Below, in pieces: positions 7,799 through 16,563 of a stretch of 64,000 nucleotides of DNA (position 1 is its first letter; the number at the start of each line of letters is the position of its first letter). The position numbers were made by a program, and so were the translations under genes. The DNA comes from CADEDV01 sp964437415 (lineage in GTDB: Bacteria; Bacteroidota; Bacteroidia; Chitinophagales; Chitinophagaceae): positions 66,633-130,632 of the forward strand of contig CAYTGN010000008.1 in NCBI GenBank assembly GCA_964437415.1. The letters run 5' to 3'. Below the pieces are notes generated by a model that had not been told where the DNA came from, ran no database searches, and was given only the letters and a program-made list of their open reading frames with translations.

Positions 7799-9573
7799 TG
7801 AAAATATTATGGTCATACCTGCAGCCCTACCGCTGGTGGATCATGCTGGCATTATTGCTTGCGGCTGTTGCACAGGTCTTATCGCTTTATGATCCTATCA
7901 TCTTCGGCAGGATCATTGATGACTATGCCCTAAATCCCGGCGCCAAGACAGAAGAAGAACTGTTAAGGGGTGTTTCCTTCTGGATGGGTATTGCCATTGG
8001 CATTGCACTGGTTGCCCGTGCAGTGATGGCCTTTAAAGATTATGTGATACGTCTTGTCGTTCAGAAATTTGGTATGCAGATATTCAATGACGGATTGCGG
8101 CAAACACTTCGCCTGCCTTACCAGGAATTTGAAGACCAAAGCAGCGGCGAAATACTTTCCATCCTGCAGAAAGTGAGAAATGATACTGAAAGATTTATCA
8201 GCAGCTTCATTAATATTCTTTTTTCAACCTTTGTTGGTATAGGATTTTTAATCTGGTATGCGGTAACAAAACACTGGGCATTGATCCCTGTTTTTTTGAT
8301 CGGTCTTGTGTTACTCGGCGGACTCACCAGTATTCTTAGCCGTTCCATTAAATCATTACAACGTTCACTGATCCGGCAAAACAGGCAGATGAGCGGTACC
8401 ATCACCGAATCGCTCCGCAATATTGAATTGGTTAAAAGTTTGGGATTGACCTATTCTGAAATAAGAAGGTTAAGACAGCACACACAGGATATCTATGACC
8501 TGGAAATGAAAAAAGTAAAAAAAGTAAGAACACTTACTTTTTTCCAGGGAGCCATCCTCACAGTACTAAAGCAGTCTATCCTTTTCATGTTGTTATGGCT
8601 CATCTTTCGCAAAGTGTTATCACCGGGAGAACTGATCTCCATGCAATTTATTTCTGTAGGTATCATCGGACCGTTGCAGGATCTTGGCAGCATTATACTT
8701 TCCTACCGGGAAGCAGAAGCATCTTTGTTTCTTTTTAATGAACTGATGAAGAAAGAACCGGAGTATCGTCCTGATGAGCCGGTGGACGTTGATGAAATAG
8801 AACAACTGGAATTCAGGGATGTGATGTTCCGTCACCGGAATGCAACAGCGAATGCCTTAGAAAATATTTCCTTCAAAGCCAATATTGGCGATACGATCGC
8901 ATTTGCCGGTCCTTCAGGCTCTGGCAAATCAACATTGGTAAAACTGCTGGTGGGTTTGTATTCACCCGTCAGCGGCGAGATATTATATGACAATATCTCT
9001 TCCCGTGATATCCGCTATAACAGGATGAGACGACAATTGGGATTTGTAACACAGGACACACAACTATTCTCCGGCACTATCAGGGAGAACATGAAATTTG
9101 TGAAACCTGATGCAACCGATGAAGAAATCATAACAGCATTGACAAAAGCCTCTGCGATGAATATTGTAAACAGTTCTGCAAAAGGGCTCGACACGGTGCT
9201 TGGCGAAGGTGGTAAAAAACTTTCCGGTGGTGAAAAACAGCGGTTGTCCATTGCAAGGGCATTACTGCGAAAACCGAGACTCCTGATTTTTGATGAGGCC
9301 ACTTCGGCGCTGGACTCACTGACAGAAGAATTTGTTTCTGAAACTATCCGGGAAATATCAGCGTTAAAACAACAGATCACTATCCTGATAGCCCACCGGC
9401 TTTCTACCATCATGCATGCCGACACGATTTATGTACTGGAAAAAGGACGGATCACAGAGCAGGGTTCCCATCATGAACTGCTTCAGAAAAAAGGACTCTA
9501 CTACGCCATGTGGCGACAACAGATCGGTGAAAGAAAAACAGTGCTGCCGGAAAAAGAAGCAACAGAAGAATAA
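7798..9573 (+). CDS. ABC transporter, fused permease and ATP-binding half-exporter
   Basis: A 591-residue type IV ABC exporter half-transporter of the MsbA/lipid-A-exporter class. Residues 1-310 form six transmembrane helices. The nucleotide-binding domain has Walker A GPSGSGKST at 371-379, the Q-loop VTQD near 417-420, the signature LSGGEKQ at 475-481, Walker B LLIFDE ending at residue 500, and the H-loop AHRLST. It functions as a dimer in the inner membrane. Its start overlaps the serine hydrolase stop, so the exporter may serve the same pathway, but the substrate is unknown. It ends directly against a convergent gene on the other strand (9574). Confidence 0.93.
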   Translation: MKILWSYLQPYRWWIMLALLLAAVAQVLSLYDPIIFGRIIDDYALNPGAKTEEELLRGVSFWMGIAIGIALVARAVMAFKDYVIRLVVQKFGMQIFNDGLRQTLRLPYQEFEDQSSGEILSILQKVRNDTERFISSFINILFSTFVGIGFLIWYAVTKHWALIPVFLIGLVLLGGLTSILSRSIKSLQRSLIRQNRQMSGTITESLRNIELVKSLGLTYSEIRRLRQHTQDIYDLEMKKVKKVRTLTFFQGAILTVLKQSILFMLLWLIFRKVLSPGELISMQFISVGIIGPLQDLGSIILSYREAEASLFLFNELMKKEPEYRPDEPVDVDEIEQLEFRDVMFRHRNATANALENISFKANIGDTIAFAGPSGSGKSTLVKLLVGLYSPVSGEILYDNISSRDIRYNRMRRQLGFVTQDTQLFSGTIRENMKFVKPDATDEEIITALTKASAMNIVNSSAKGLDTVLGEGGKKLSGGEKQRLSIARALLRKPRLLIFDEATSALDSLTEEFVSETIREISALKQQITILIAHRLSTIMHADTIYVLEKGRITEQGSHHELLQKKGLYYAMWRQQIGERKTVLPEKEATEE

Positions 9574-9870
9574 TCACATCACCTGTTTCAGTATTTCCCT
9601 GTGCGATGATTCAACCAATGGCCTGAATTTCTCATACCATTTTTTCCAGTCGGCCTTTTTCATGCTTTGCTGCAATGACTTTTCATACTCAGACAGCGAA
9701 TCATATCCTTCTTCAAAAATGAGGCGATAAGCATCACCTGTGAAATCAGACAACACTCTTGCTGATTTGGCATCAGGCAGCAGACCCTTACTGTAAGCAT
9801 CATCCAGCAGGGCTTTGGCTTCTTTATAAGCTCCAAAGCGAAGATGAAAAATATCACGAACGATATACAT
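9574..9870 (-). CDS. Conserved small protein, possible dimeric alpha/beta-barrel (NIPSNAP-like)
   Basis: A 98-residue protein. I chose the internal ATG at 9870 (MYIVRDIFHLRFGAYKEAKALL), since upstream residues are basic, unrelated and overlap the cupin gene. The pattern of a beta-strand start, an amphipathic helix (YKEAKALLDDAYSKGL), a second strand (ARVLSDFTGDAYRLIFEEGYDSL) and a long helix with paired Trp (KKADWKKWYEKFRPLVE) resembles ferredoxin-like dimeric barrels. There is no signal peptide and no catalytic motif is evident. It lies 31 bases downstream of the cupin gene and probably forms an operon with it. Confidence 0.6.
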   Translation of the reverse strand: MYIVRDIFHLRFGAYKEAKALLDDAYSKGLLPDAKSARVLSDFTGDAYRLIFEEGYDSLSEYEKSLQQSMKKADWKKWYEKFRPLVESSHREILKQVM

Positions 9871-9901
9871 ACGGCTAATTTTTCCGGTAAATAGATTGGT
9901 T

Positions 9902-10345
9902 TTAATTCTTTTTTCCTTTCGCATAGTCCACCATGCCCTGAAAATCCACCACCACTACAGGTTCGTTACCCACCACCCAGGCATCGTGTCCTGAAGCAAA
10001 CAAAGAAACATCACCGGGTTTACATTCATACACAGAGCCGTCATCCATCTTCACCGCCAGTGTGCCGGAAACATGGTACTGGTAATGCGGTGCTTCACAA
10101 CTTTTGGTTTTTACTAATGGTTGCACCGATTCAGACCATTTCCATCCGGGTTGAAAAGTGGCCTTGCCGATGCTGGCGCCACCCACGGTGACCAGCTCCA
10201 CTTTTCCTTTTGGAAATTCTCTTACCTCATCAGGTTTTTCAAAATTTTTGATTTCAACTTTTTCACCAGTCACTTTCAAAGCCGGCCGGTGAGACAGTAA
10301 GAGTGTGCTGACAGCAATGGCTGCCAATGTGATGATCGATTTCAT
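9902..10345 (-). CDS. Exported cupin-domain protein
   Basis: A 147-residue protein with a signal peptide (MKSIITLAAIAVSTLLLS) and one small beta-barrel cupin domain. The conserved first-motif region is EAPHYQYHVSGTLAVKMDDG (about residues 84-103) and the second is the CKPGDVSLFASGHDAWVVG segment (about 107-125), with histidines that could ligate a metal. Small exported cupins often bind ligands rather than catalyse, so no reaction is assigned. It is followed by the small NIPSNAP-like gene in the same direction, and preceded 122 bases upstream by an AraC regulator gene on the same strand. Confidence 0.75.
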   Translation of the reverse strand: MKSIITLAAIAVSTLLLSHRPALKVTGEKVEIKNFEKPDEVREFPKGKVELVTVGGASIGKATFQPGWKWSESVQPLVKTKSCEAPHYQYHVSGTLAVKMDDGSVYECKPGDVSLFASGHDAWVVGNEPVVVVDFQGMVDYAKGKKN

Positions 10346-10467
10346 TACAATGATTTTTAAATTAATAGTTTGTTTCTCCTAATCAACCGGCCGGGTAATT
10401 GTTAGAACAAAGATGGGGCTGCGGAAACACTGTTTCCTTGTAAGAAGTTCGGCAGCTTTTGTATAAA

Positions 10468-11373
10468 TCAGAGGTTTTTGCGCAGTTCCAGGGGAGAATG
10501 TCCTGTATGTTGTTTGATAAAGTGGCTGAAATGCGCCTGGTCGCCAAACTGCAGACGGTGGGCAATCTCTGTAATGTTCAGGTCAGTGGAGCCGAGCAGC
10601 ACTTTTGCTTCGAGCAATAACATATCATTGATCAGTTCTTTGGGCGATTTACCGGTATGTTCCTTCACCACATCCGATAAATGTTTGGGGGTGATATGCA
10701 GCAGGGCCGCATACTGACCCACTTCCCTTATTTCAATAAAATTTTTCTCTACCAGCCGTTTGAATTCGCCGGCCAGTTTCATGGACCGGGTGGCGGATTC
10801 GTTGATCCGTTTAGCATGTGGACGGTAAATTTCTCTAACCCGAAGCAGCAGGATATGAATAAAATTCCGCAGCAGGTAATCTTTCTCCGGTGAGAACCGT
10901 TCATATTCCCGGATAATGTCACGGAATGATTGCTGAATGAGCTCACTTTCTTCGTCAGTGACGTTGATGATATGTTCGGCATCCATTCCAAGGTAGGGAA
11001 ACTCTTTTGCAAGCGGTTTGTTCAGCAACGGTTGAACGAATTCTGTTTTGAAGTGCATGCAATAGCCTGAGCATTGCCTAACATTTTTTGAACCGCATAC
11101 CATATTCTCAGGGATGATCACCAGGTCGTTGGGCTTTAGCCAGCGGTAATCGGCGCCAAGATTGAGATCATGCACACCGCCCAGCAAAATGTAAATAAGA
11201 TTGAATTTTCTCCGCAGCGTCTGAATGCCCTTTTCCGGGTCAACGTTCTTGTGTTTGTCCTCCAGGGTGCCCGGCATCACCATCATGTTGATGTCGTAAG
11301 GACGATCATCCCGGTTGATCTTTTTTTCAAAGTCGGCCAGGTTCTCAATGATCAGTATGTCTTTTTTAGACAT
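10468..11373 (-). CDS. AraC family transcriptional regulator
   Basis: A 301-residue cytoplasmic regulator. The N-terminal half (about 1-190) is a sensory cupin-like domain, with an odd cysteine cluster MVCGSKNVRQCSGYCMHF near 111-128. The C-terminal 100 residues hold two helix-turn-helix motifs, EVGQYAALLHITPKHLSDVV and ITEIAHRLQFGDQAHFSHFIKQ, followed by the family ending TGHSPLELRK. It is divergent from nothing nearby; the cupin and NIPSNAP-like genes follow on the same strand and are plausible targets. The cysteine group might allow redox or metal sensing (inference). Confidence 0.9.
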   Translation of the reverse strand: MSKKDILIIENLADFEKKINRDDRPYDINMMVMPGTLEDKHKNVDPEKGIQTLRRKFNLIYILLGGVHDLNLGADYRWLKPNDLVIIPENMVCGSKNVRQCSGYCMHFKTEFVQPLLNKPLAKEFPYLGMDAEHIINVTDEESELIQQSFRDIIREYERFSPEKDYLLRNFIHILLLRVREIYRPHAKRINESATRSMKLAGEFKRLVEKNFIEIREVGQYAALLHITPKHLSDVVKEHTGKSPKELINDMLLLEAKVLLGSTDLNITEIAHRLQFGDQAHFSHFIKQHTGHSPLELRKNL

Positions 11374-11420
11374 AGCCGGAGTTTCTACTTATAAATTTAC
11401 GTTTATTCCAGGGCAAGTCA

Positions 11421-13007
11421 TTAGTTTTTTTCTTTTGGCTTTTCCCTGATGCGGTATTCCTGTATCAACGGCGGGTTCTCCGGTGACAGGGTAAAATACA
11501 CTTCGATGTTGGTCTTTTCTCCTTCTATAAGGAAAGAACCTCTCAACTGGTTTTCCGGTTTAAACTCTTTCACCGCAACAATCTTTCCTGCTTTGGCAAA
11601 TAATTCCCTTGCTTCTTTTCTTAATGAATCTATCGGGAAGTCAGGGAAAAAGTTTTCAGCAAACAAACCGCTTTTCTCTGCATTGTTCCAGTCTGGCAAA
11701 ATTTTCATCAATTCATTCTTTCGCTGTTCAAGGATTTTGGAAGCGGGCAATTCCCTTGGCTTCAGTTGAGCAATCTTAATGATGGTATCCAATAAACGGA
11801 TGTTTACAGCCCTCATCGGTGCATAGGTCCGGTTGGCATATGACACAATACCAATTCCATACTCAGGCATAATATACCAGTTGCTGCCAAAACCCGGCAG
11901 GCCACCGCTGTGATTCAGATAGGTTTTGCCTTCGCAATCTTTCATCCAGCCCAAACCATAGGCGTAGGCTGTTGTGGTGGCGCAGCTGCGGCCATCGGGA
12001 TATTTATAATTTGGATTGAACCCGTTCCATCGCCAGGGATGATGCATTTCTCTCACCGAACTTCTTTTCACCGGGCCATCCTCTTTTGCATTATTCGGCG
12101 GCCATGCTGACAAATGAAAAGCCATGTAACCCGCAAACTCATCAATCGAACAGAGCATAGAACCCATGGCGCCCCAGCTTCCGTCTTTTGTGTCATGCAG
12201 CAATTCTTCTTCATTCCATTTATTATTCAGCCAGCGGTAACCATGTGCTAATTTGTCCGGCGCCACATCTCCATACTCATAGGTGGTTGTTTTCATTCCA
12301 AGCGGTTCGCAAATATTTTTTTTGACGTATTCCTGGTATTGCATTCCTGAAACATTGGTGATGATCTTTCCCAATAATGCAAAACCAAGATTGCTGTATT
12401 CGTAAGCAATACCCGGCGGATTGCTAAATGAAATTTGTTTGCCAATAAATTCCATGAATTCTTTGTCGCTATCGGCCAGTTGACGATCACCCCAGGGATT
12501 ATCTTCAGGGAAGCCAGCGCCATGTGTCATCAAATGCCGCACGGTGATATGTGGTGCATCAGCGGTCGGGTATTTCAAATTCTTTAATTCAGGAATATAG
12601 AAATAAGCAGGATCATCCAGGTTCAGCTTACCATCATCTCTTAATTTCAGCACGGCCATGCAGGCAAAGCTCTTACTCATGCTGGCAATGCGAAACAACG
12701 ATGATGGATCGGCGGGTATTTTCTTTTCAATATCGGTGTACCCGATTCCTCCTTTGAAAACAAGCTGACCATCCACCACTAAACCATAAGCCACACCCGG
12801 CAGGTGTTGTGAATCGGCATATTGCTGAAGTATTCTTTCAATAACAGGATAGGCCAGTTTAATTTTTTCTATTCGCCCCGGATCTGTGAAAACAGCCGGC
12901 ATATAGGTGCTGTTATACTGAACTCCGGCAATCGGGGTAGTTGAGTTATTTTGCCTGCAGGAAAACAAAGCTCCTGCTGCGAGGATATAAAGAAAGATCC
13001 GTTTCAT
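11421..13007 (-). CDS. Beta-lactamase family serine hydrolase lipoprotein
   Basis: A 528-residue exported enzyme with a lipoprotein signal (MKRIFLYILAAGALFSC, cysteine at residue 17). The penicillin-binding-protein-like domain has SxxK as SMSK in FRIASMSKSFACM, YxN as Y-S-N in IAYEYSNLGFALLG, and a third-motif region HSGGLPGFGSNWYIMPEYG, in which HSG replaces KTG as in many esterase-like members. The C-terminal 100 residues form an extra domain that may bind substrate. A 17-base gap separates it from the upstream S9 peptidase on the same strand, so the two are likely co-transcribed. It differs from the serine hydrolase at 6515, so the two are not recent duplicates. Confidence 0.88.
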   Translation of the reverse strand: MKRIFLYILAAGALFSCRQNNSTTPIAGVQYNSTYMPAVFTDPGRIEKIKLAYPVIERILQQYADSQHLPGVAYGLVVDGQLVFKGGIGYTDIEKKIPADPSSLFRIASMSKSFACMAVLKLRDDGKLNLDDPAYFYIPELKNLKYPTADAPHITVRHLMTHGAGFPEDNPWGDRQLADSDKEFMEFIGKQISFSNPPGIAYEYSNLGFALLGKIITNVSGMQYQEYVKKNICEPLGMKTTTYEYGDVAPDKLAHGYRWLNNKWNEEELLHDTKDGSWGAMGSMLCSIDEFAGYMAFHLSAWPPNNAKEDGPVKRSSVREMHHPWRWNGFNPNYKYPDGRSCATTTAYAYGLGWMKDCEGKTYLNHSGGLPGFGSNWYIMPEYGIGIVSYANRTYAPMRAVNIRLLDTIIKIAQLKPRELPASKILEQRKNELMKILPDWNNAEKSGLFAENFFPDFPIDSLRKEARELFAKAGKIVAVKEFKPENQLRGSFLIEGEKTNIEVYFTLSPENPPLIQEYRIREKPKEKN

Positions 13008-13024
13008 AACTGATGAAAAAATAA

Positions 13025-15028
13025 TTAAAATCCTTTTTTGTCACCAATATATTTCTCAAACCACTCCACATTGGTTTGCATGGTCTTTAATACCATTCTC
13101 GGCTCCACCGGTCCGTGGGGTTGTCGGGGCAATGCCAGTAATCGCACCGGCACATTTCTTCTTCGTAATGCATTATAGAACATAACTGCATTACTGAAAG
13201 GAACCCTCGCATCTGCTTCGCCATGCTGTAGCATCACCGGTGTTTTTACATTCTGTACATAACGCAACGGTGAATGCTTATCATACTTGCTCCAGTCGTC
13301 CCATGGGTTGGCCTGGAAATAGGAAGGAAGAAACCCTTCAATATCATCGGTAAGATTCTGGTGTGACAGGTCAACCACCGGCGCACCGATTGAAGCTGCT
13401 TTGAAACGATCGCTGTGTCCTACGATCCAACTGCTCATAAATCCGCCGTAGCTCCAGCCCATCACTCCCATCTTGGTTTCATCAGCCACTCCCATTTTAA
13501 TGACATGATCCACACCTGTCATCACATCTTCATAATCCTTGCCGCCCCAGTCGGCACGGTTGGCTGTTCTGAATTCCGTTCCATAGCCGGATGAACCCCT
13601 TGGATTAGGACGTAATATAGCATAACCGGCTTCTGCCATAGCTGCAATCGGGTAAGCACCCTGGTTAGCGGCAACGCATGTTTGCTGGAAAACACCGGCA
13701 GGACCACCATGGATATTCAGAATAAGCGGCACTTTCTGGCCGGGTTTATAATTAAGCGGGTAGGTCAGCAGGCCTTCGATCTCACGGCCGTCTTTGCTCT
13801 TCCATTTTATCACTTCTGTTTTCGGAAGTGGCTTGTTTATATGTTCTGCATTGACACTTGTTACTTTCACTGCTGAAAAAGCTGACAGTTTGCTGATATA
13901 AGCTTCAGGCAAACGGGAAGGGTTTTGCATAATAAACCCCAAATGAGTTCCTGTTCTATTAAGTGTGACACCGCTTATATGATCCGTAGCACCTTTATTC
14001 CACTCACTGATTGATTTACCATCCACACTTAATAAGTAAATACCGCTGAGTGTTCTGTTTGCTTCTGCCCACAAGAGGTTTTTTCCATCAGGTGTCCAGC
14101 CAAAAATGCCGTTGGCCCCGATGCCACCATTTTCATCAGGTGTAGCTTTCAACCGCCAGCTTTTACCATCGGTCAATGAATAGATCCGGGCATGCCTGGC
14201 ACCGGACCAGTCCACCGGGTCGGCGCTGCAGTAGTAAGCAATATGCTTACCATCAGGACTGAATAATGGGTTGGTTTCACTGGCCCCGGTATTGGCGATT
14301 GATTTGACTGTGCCTGTTTCAATATCAAGCAATGAAATATCACTGTACATATTATCATTCACCTCCGGTGTTTTGCCATGGCTGTAAACAATGGATTTTC
14401 CGTCAGGGCTCCAGTCAAATGCATTCACATTGTAATTCTCCTTTGTCAGTTTTTTTTGCAGGCATTTACCGGCAGAATCCTTTTTATCGAGCCATAAAAC
14501 ATAGAGCCGGTTTTGTTTCACTTCTTCATCCATGAAATACCAGTCATTTTTTGCTTTCTTATCTTTTTCTTCTTTTGTTTCGGCTGCATCCAGCGAGACA
14601 AAGGCCATCATCCTGCCATCATCACTCCATTTATAATTACCGACACTTGATTTTACATCCGTCAGTTTTTCCGCTTCGCCACCTCCAACCGGTAAAATGT
14701 ATAAATTGTTCTTGCTGTCTCTTGAAGAAGTGAAGGCAATCCATTTGCCATCCGGGCTCCATTGAGGATTGGCTGAGTTCTTATCTCCCTTTGTCAGTTG
14801 CAAGGCATTGCTGCCATCTGCATGGCACAGCCACACCTGGTTCACATACTCACTGCGGTCATCCGACATCACGGCTTCCCGTACCGTGTATAAAACCTTC
14901 GTCCCGTCTGGTGAAGGAACAACGGCTGTAATATTTTTCATCCTCAGACATTGTTCGGGGCTCCAATTGGTTTGAGCAATAGTTGTTTTGGCAGCAACGA
15001 GTATAAAAAGGGTGATCAACAGTCGCAT
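13025..15028 (-). CDS. S9 family serine peptidase (prolyl-oligopeptidase/acylaminoacyl-peptidase type), exported
   Basis: A 667-residue exopeptidase with a signal peptide (MRLLITLFILVAAKTTIAQ). The N-terminal beta-propeller carries WD40-like PD40 repeats such as NPQWSPDGKWIAFTSSRDS and NPLFSPDGKHIAYY. The C-terminal alpha/beta-hydrolase has the oxyanion segment ILNIHGGPAG, the nucleophile elbow GWSYGG, the acid in GEADARVP and the catalytic histidine in PRQPHG. The family removes dipeptides or acylated residues from oligopeptides in the periplasm. It precedes the serine hydrolase lipoprotein on the same strand with a 17-base gap. Length is normal and all triad residues are present. Confidence 0.93.
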   Translation of the reverse strand: MRLLITLFILVAAKTTIAQTNWSPEQCLRMKNITAVVPSPDGTKVLYTVREAVMSDDRSEYVNQVWLCHADGSNALQLTKGDKNSANPQWSPDGKWIAFTSSRDSKNNLYILPVGGGEAEKLTDVKSSVGNYKWSDDGRMMAFVSLDAAETKEEKDKKAKNDWYFMDEEVKQNRLYVLWLDKKDSAGKCLQKKLTKENYNVNAFDWSPDGKSIVYSHGKTPEVNDNMYSDISLLDIETGTVKSIANTGASETNPLFSPDGKHIAYYCSADPVDWSGARHARIYSLTDGKSWRLKATPDENGGIGANGIFGWTPDGKNLLWAEANRTLSGIYLLSVDGKSISEWNKGATDHISGVTLNRTGTHLGFIMQNPSRLPEAYISKLSAFSAVKVTSVNAEHINKPLPKTEVIKWKSKDGREIEGLLTYPLNYKPGQKVPLILNIHGGPAGVFQQTCVAANQGAYPIAAMAEAGYAILRPNPRGSSGYGTEFRTANRADWGGKDYEDVMTGVDHVIKMGVADETKMGVMGWSYGGFMSSWIVGHSDRFKAASIGAPVVDLSHQNLTDDIEGFLPSYFQANPWDDWSKYDKHSPLRYVQNVKTPVMLQHGEADARVPFSNAVMFYNALRRRNVPVRLLALPRQPHGPVEPRMVLKTMQTNVEWFEKYIGDKKGF

Positions 15029-15074
15029 AAAGGTGCTTTTAAAGTTTATGGCAAAAAGCCAATCTAAATGTAAG

Positions 15075-16421
15075 TTATTCCTGTGCTGATTGCGTATTGT
15101 TTTTCAGGAACGGCTGTTTCTTCCAATAAGTGAGGCTTCTCCATGCCCATTCCAGCGGACCAAAGCGGAAATAGCGTAGCCAGATATGGCTCCATACTAT
15201 TTGAAGAACCCATGTAGCGCCAACGACATAATAGATTTCATAGCGCTGCAGTTTGCCAAAATAACCTAAGCCAATTCCGTAGAAGAAAAGACCGACCAGC
15301 AACGATTGCGTAAGATAATTTGTAAACGCCATTTGCCCCACAGGCCGCATCAATGCGAAGAGCCATTTGAACCAGCTCGATTTATACAACAGCATGATCA
15401 GCCCAAAAATGCCAAGTGACCGCAGCGTCCTTGAGATTTCATAATACTCAAAACCTACATTCTTGGTATAATCAAACTTATTGAACTGGTAAGTAAGCAA
15501 TGGCTGCAGGCGGTACCACGACAGCAAAAGTCCTGCTCCCAAACCAACAACAAATAACAGCCAGTAAACTTTCGTGGAAGCATTGCCCGTCAGCACACCG
15601 GTCTTGTAAAACGCCATCCCGATGAACATGAAAAGCAGGATGTCCCATATTGTATTATAAAAGAAAACGGTTTCCATAAACAGGCTTCTTTCACTCTGGT
15701 ATTTATAAAAACTACTGTAATCGCCCCGCACTTTCGCCAAACTGCTTTCCATTTCTTTTTTCCGGCCTTCCAGCGAATTTTTCTCTTTGAATTCATTCAT
15801 GGCTCCTAACTGTTCCTGTTGCCCGGCTGTGAGTTTAACGTTTGTTGTATCTATCCTTGCCACCAGTTCACCTTTATGGATCATGGCTTTGTCCCGGTAG
15901 AAATCAGCGTTCTCCCGCAATGTCATCAGCAATAAACAAATGAAAGCTGCAATCAGCAGCGCTTTAGCTGATAAACGACGAAACGTAAACAAGATCATTC
16001 CACAGCAGGCATAGACAAACAAAATATCCCAAAACCATAGCAGCACAAATGCATTGAATAGCCCGAAAACAAGCAGCCAAATCTGACGGCGGAAAAAATA
16101 ATCGGCAGGCCACAAGCCTTCAGTTCTTTTTTCCTGCCGGGTAATAAACAAGATCATACCGGCACCAAACAGCATCGAGAACAGGGCCCGCTGGCTTCCT
16201 TCCAATACCCAGTCAATCAAAAACCATGTTTTTTGATTGATGGTGCCCAGTTCATTCATCACGGTCAGATCGCCATAACAAGCAGGAGAAGGAAATCCGA
16301 AACCGGGAATATTCATTAATAATATGCCGAGAATAGCAATGCCCCGTAATGAATCGAGAATGATGATACGTTCGGACTGGGCAACTGGTGCGGCTGCACC
16401 GGCCTGATGGATCGTTTGCAT
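15075..16421 (-). CDS. DUF418 domain-containing integral membrane protein
   Basis: A 448-residue multi-pass protein. The N-terminal ERIIILDSLRGIAILGILLMNI is the characteristic start of the DUF418/YeiB and acyltransferase-3-like families. About ten hydrophobic segments follow, and the C-terminal DUF418 signature covers MRPVGQMAFTNYLTQSLL and IWLRYFRFGPLEWAWRSLTYW. A charged loop of about 90 residues (near 175-250) probably lies outside the membrane. Function is unknown for the family, though a transport or acyl-transfer role has been suggested. It lies 46 bases upstream of the S9 peptidase gene on the same strand. Confidence 0.88.
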   Translation of the reverse strand: MQTIHQAGAAAPVAQSERIIILDSLRGIAILGILLMNIPGFGFPSPACYGDLTVMNELGTINQKTWFLIDWVLEGSQRALFSMLFGAGMILFITRQEKRTEGLWPADYFFRRQIWLLVFGLFNAFVLLWFWDILFVYACCGMILFTFRRLSAKALLIAAFICLLLMTLRENADFYRDKAMIHKGELVARIDTTNVKLTAGQQEQLGAMNEFKEKNSLEGRKKEMESSLAKVRGDYSSFYKYQSERSLFMETVFFYNTIWDILLFMFIGMAFYKTGVLTGNASTKVYWLLFVVGLGAGLLLSWYRLQPLLTYQFNKFDYTKNVGFEYYEISRTLRSLGIFGLIMLLYKSSWFKWLFALMRPVGQMAFTNYLTQSLLVGLFFYGIGLGYFGKLQRYEIYYVVGATWVLQIVWSHIWLRYFRFGPLEWAWRSLTYWKKQPFLKNNTQSAQE

Positions 16422-16563
16422 TTAAAGTTGGTTATGGTGGTGGAATCTAAAGGACGGAGTAAAACAGTTTGCAAAGGAAGAGGCTTCAAGATAAGTTTTT
16501 GATCGCAATTTTATAGAAGAAATTAGCAATACGAAAACAAGCTGATGACAGAAAGAATCTCTG

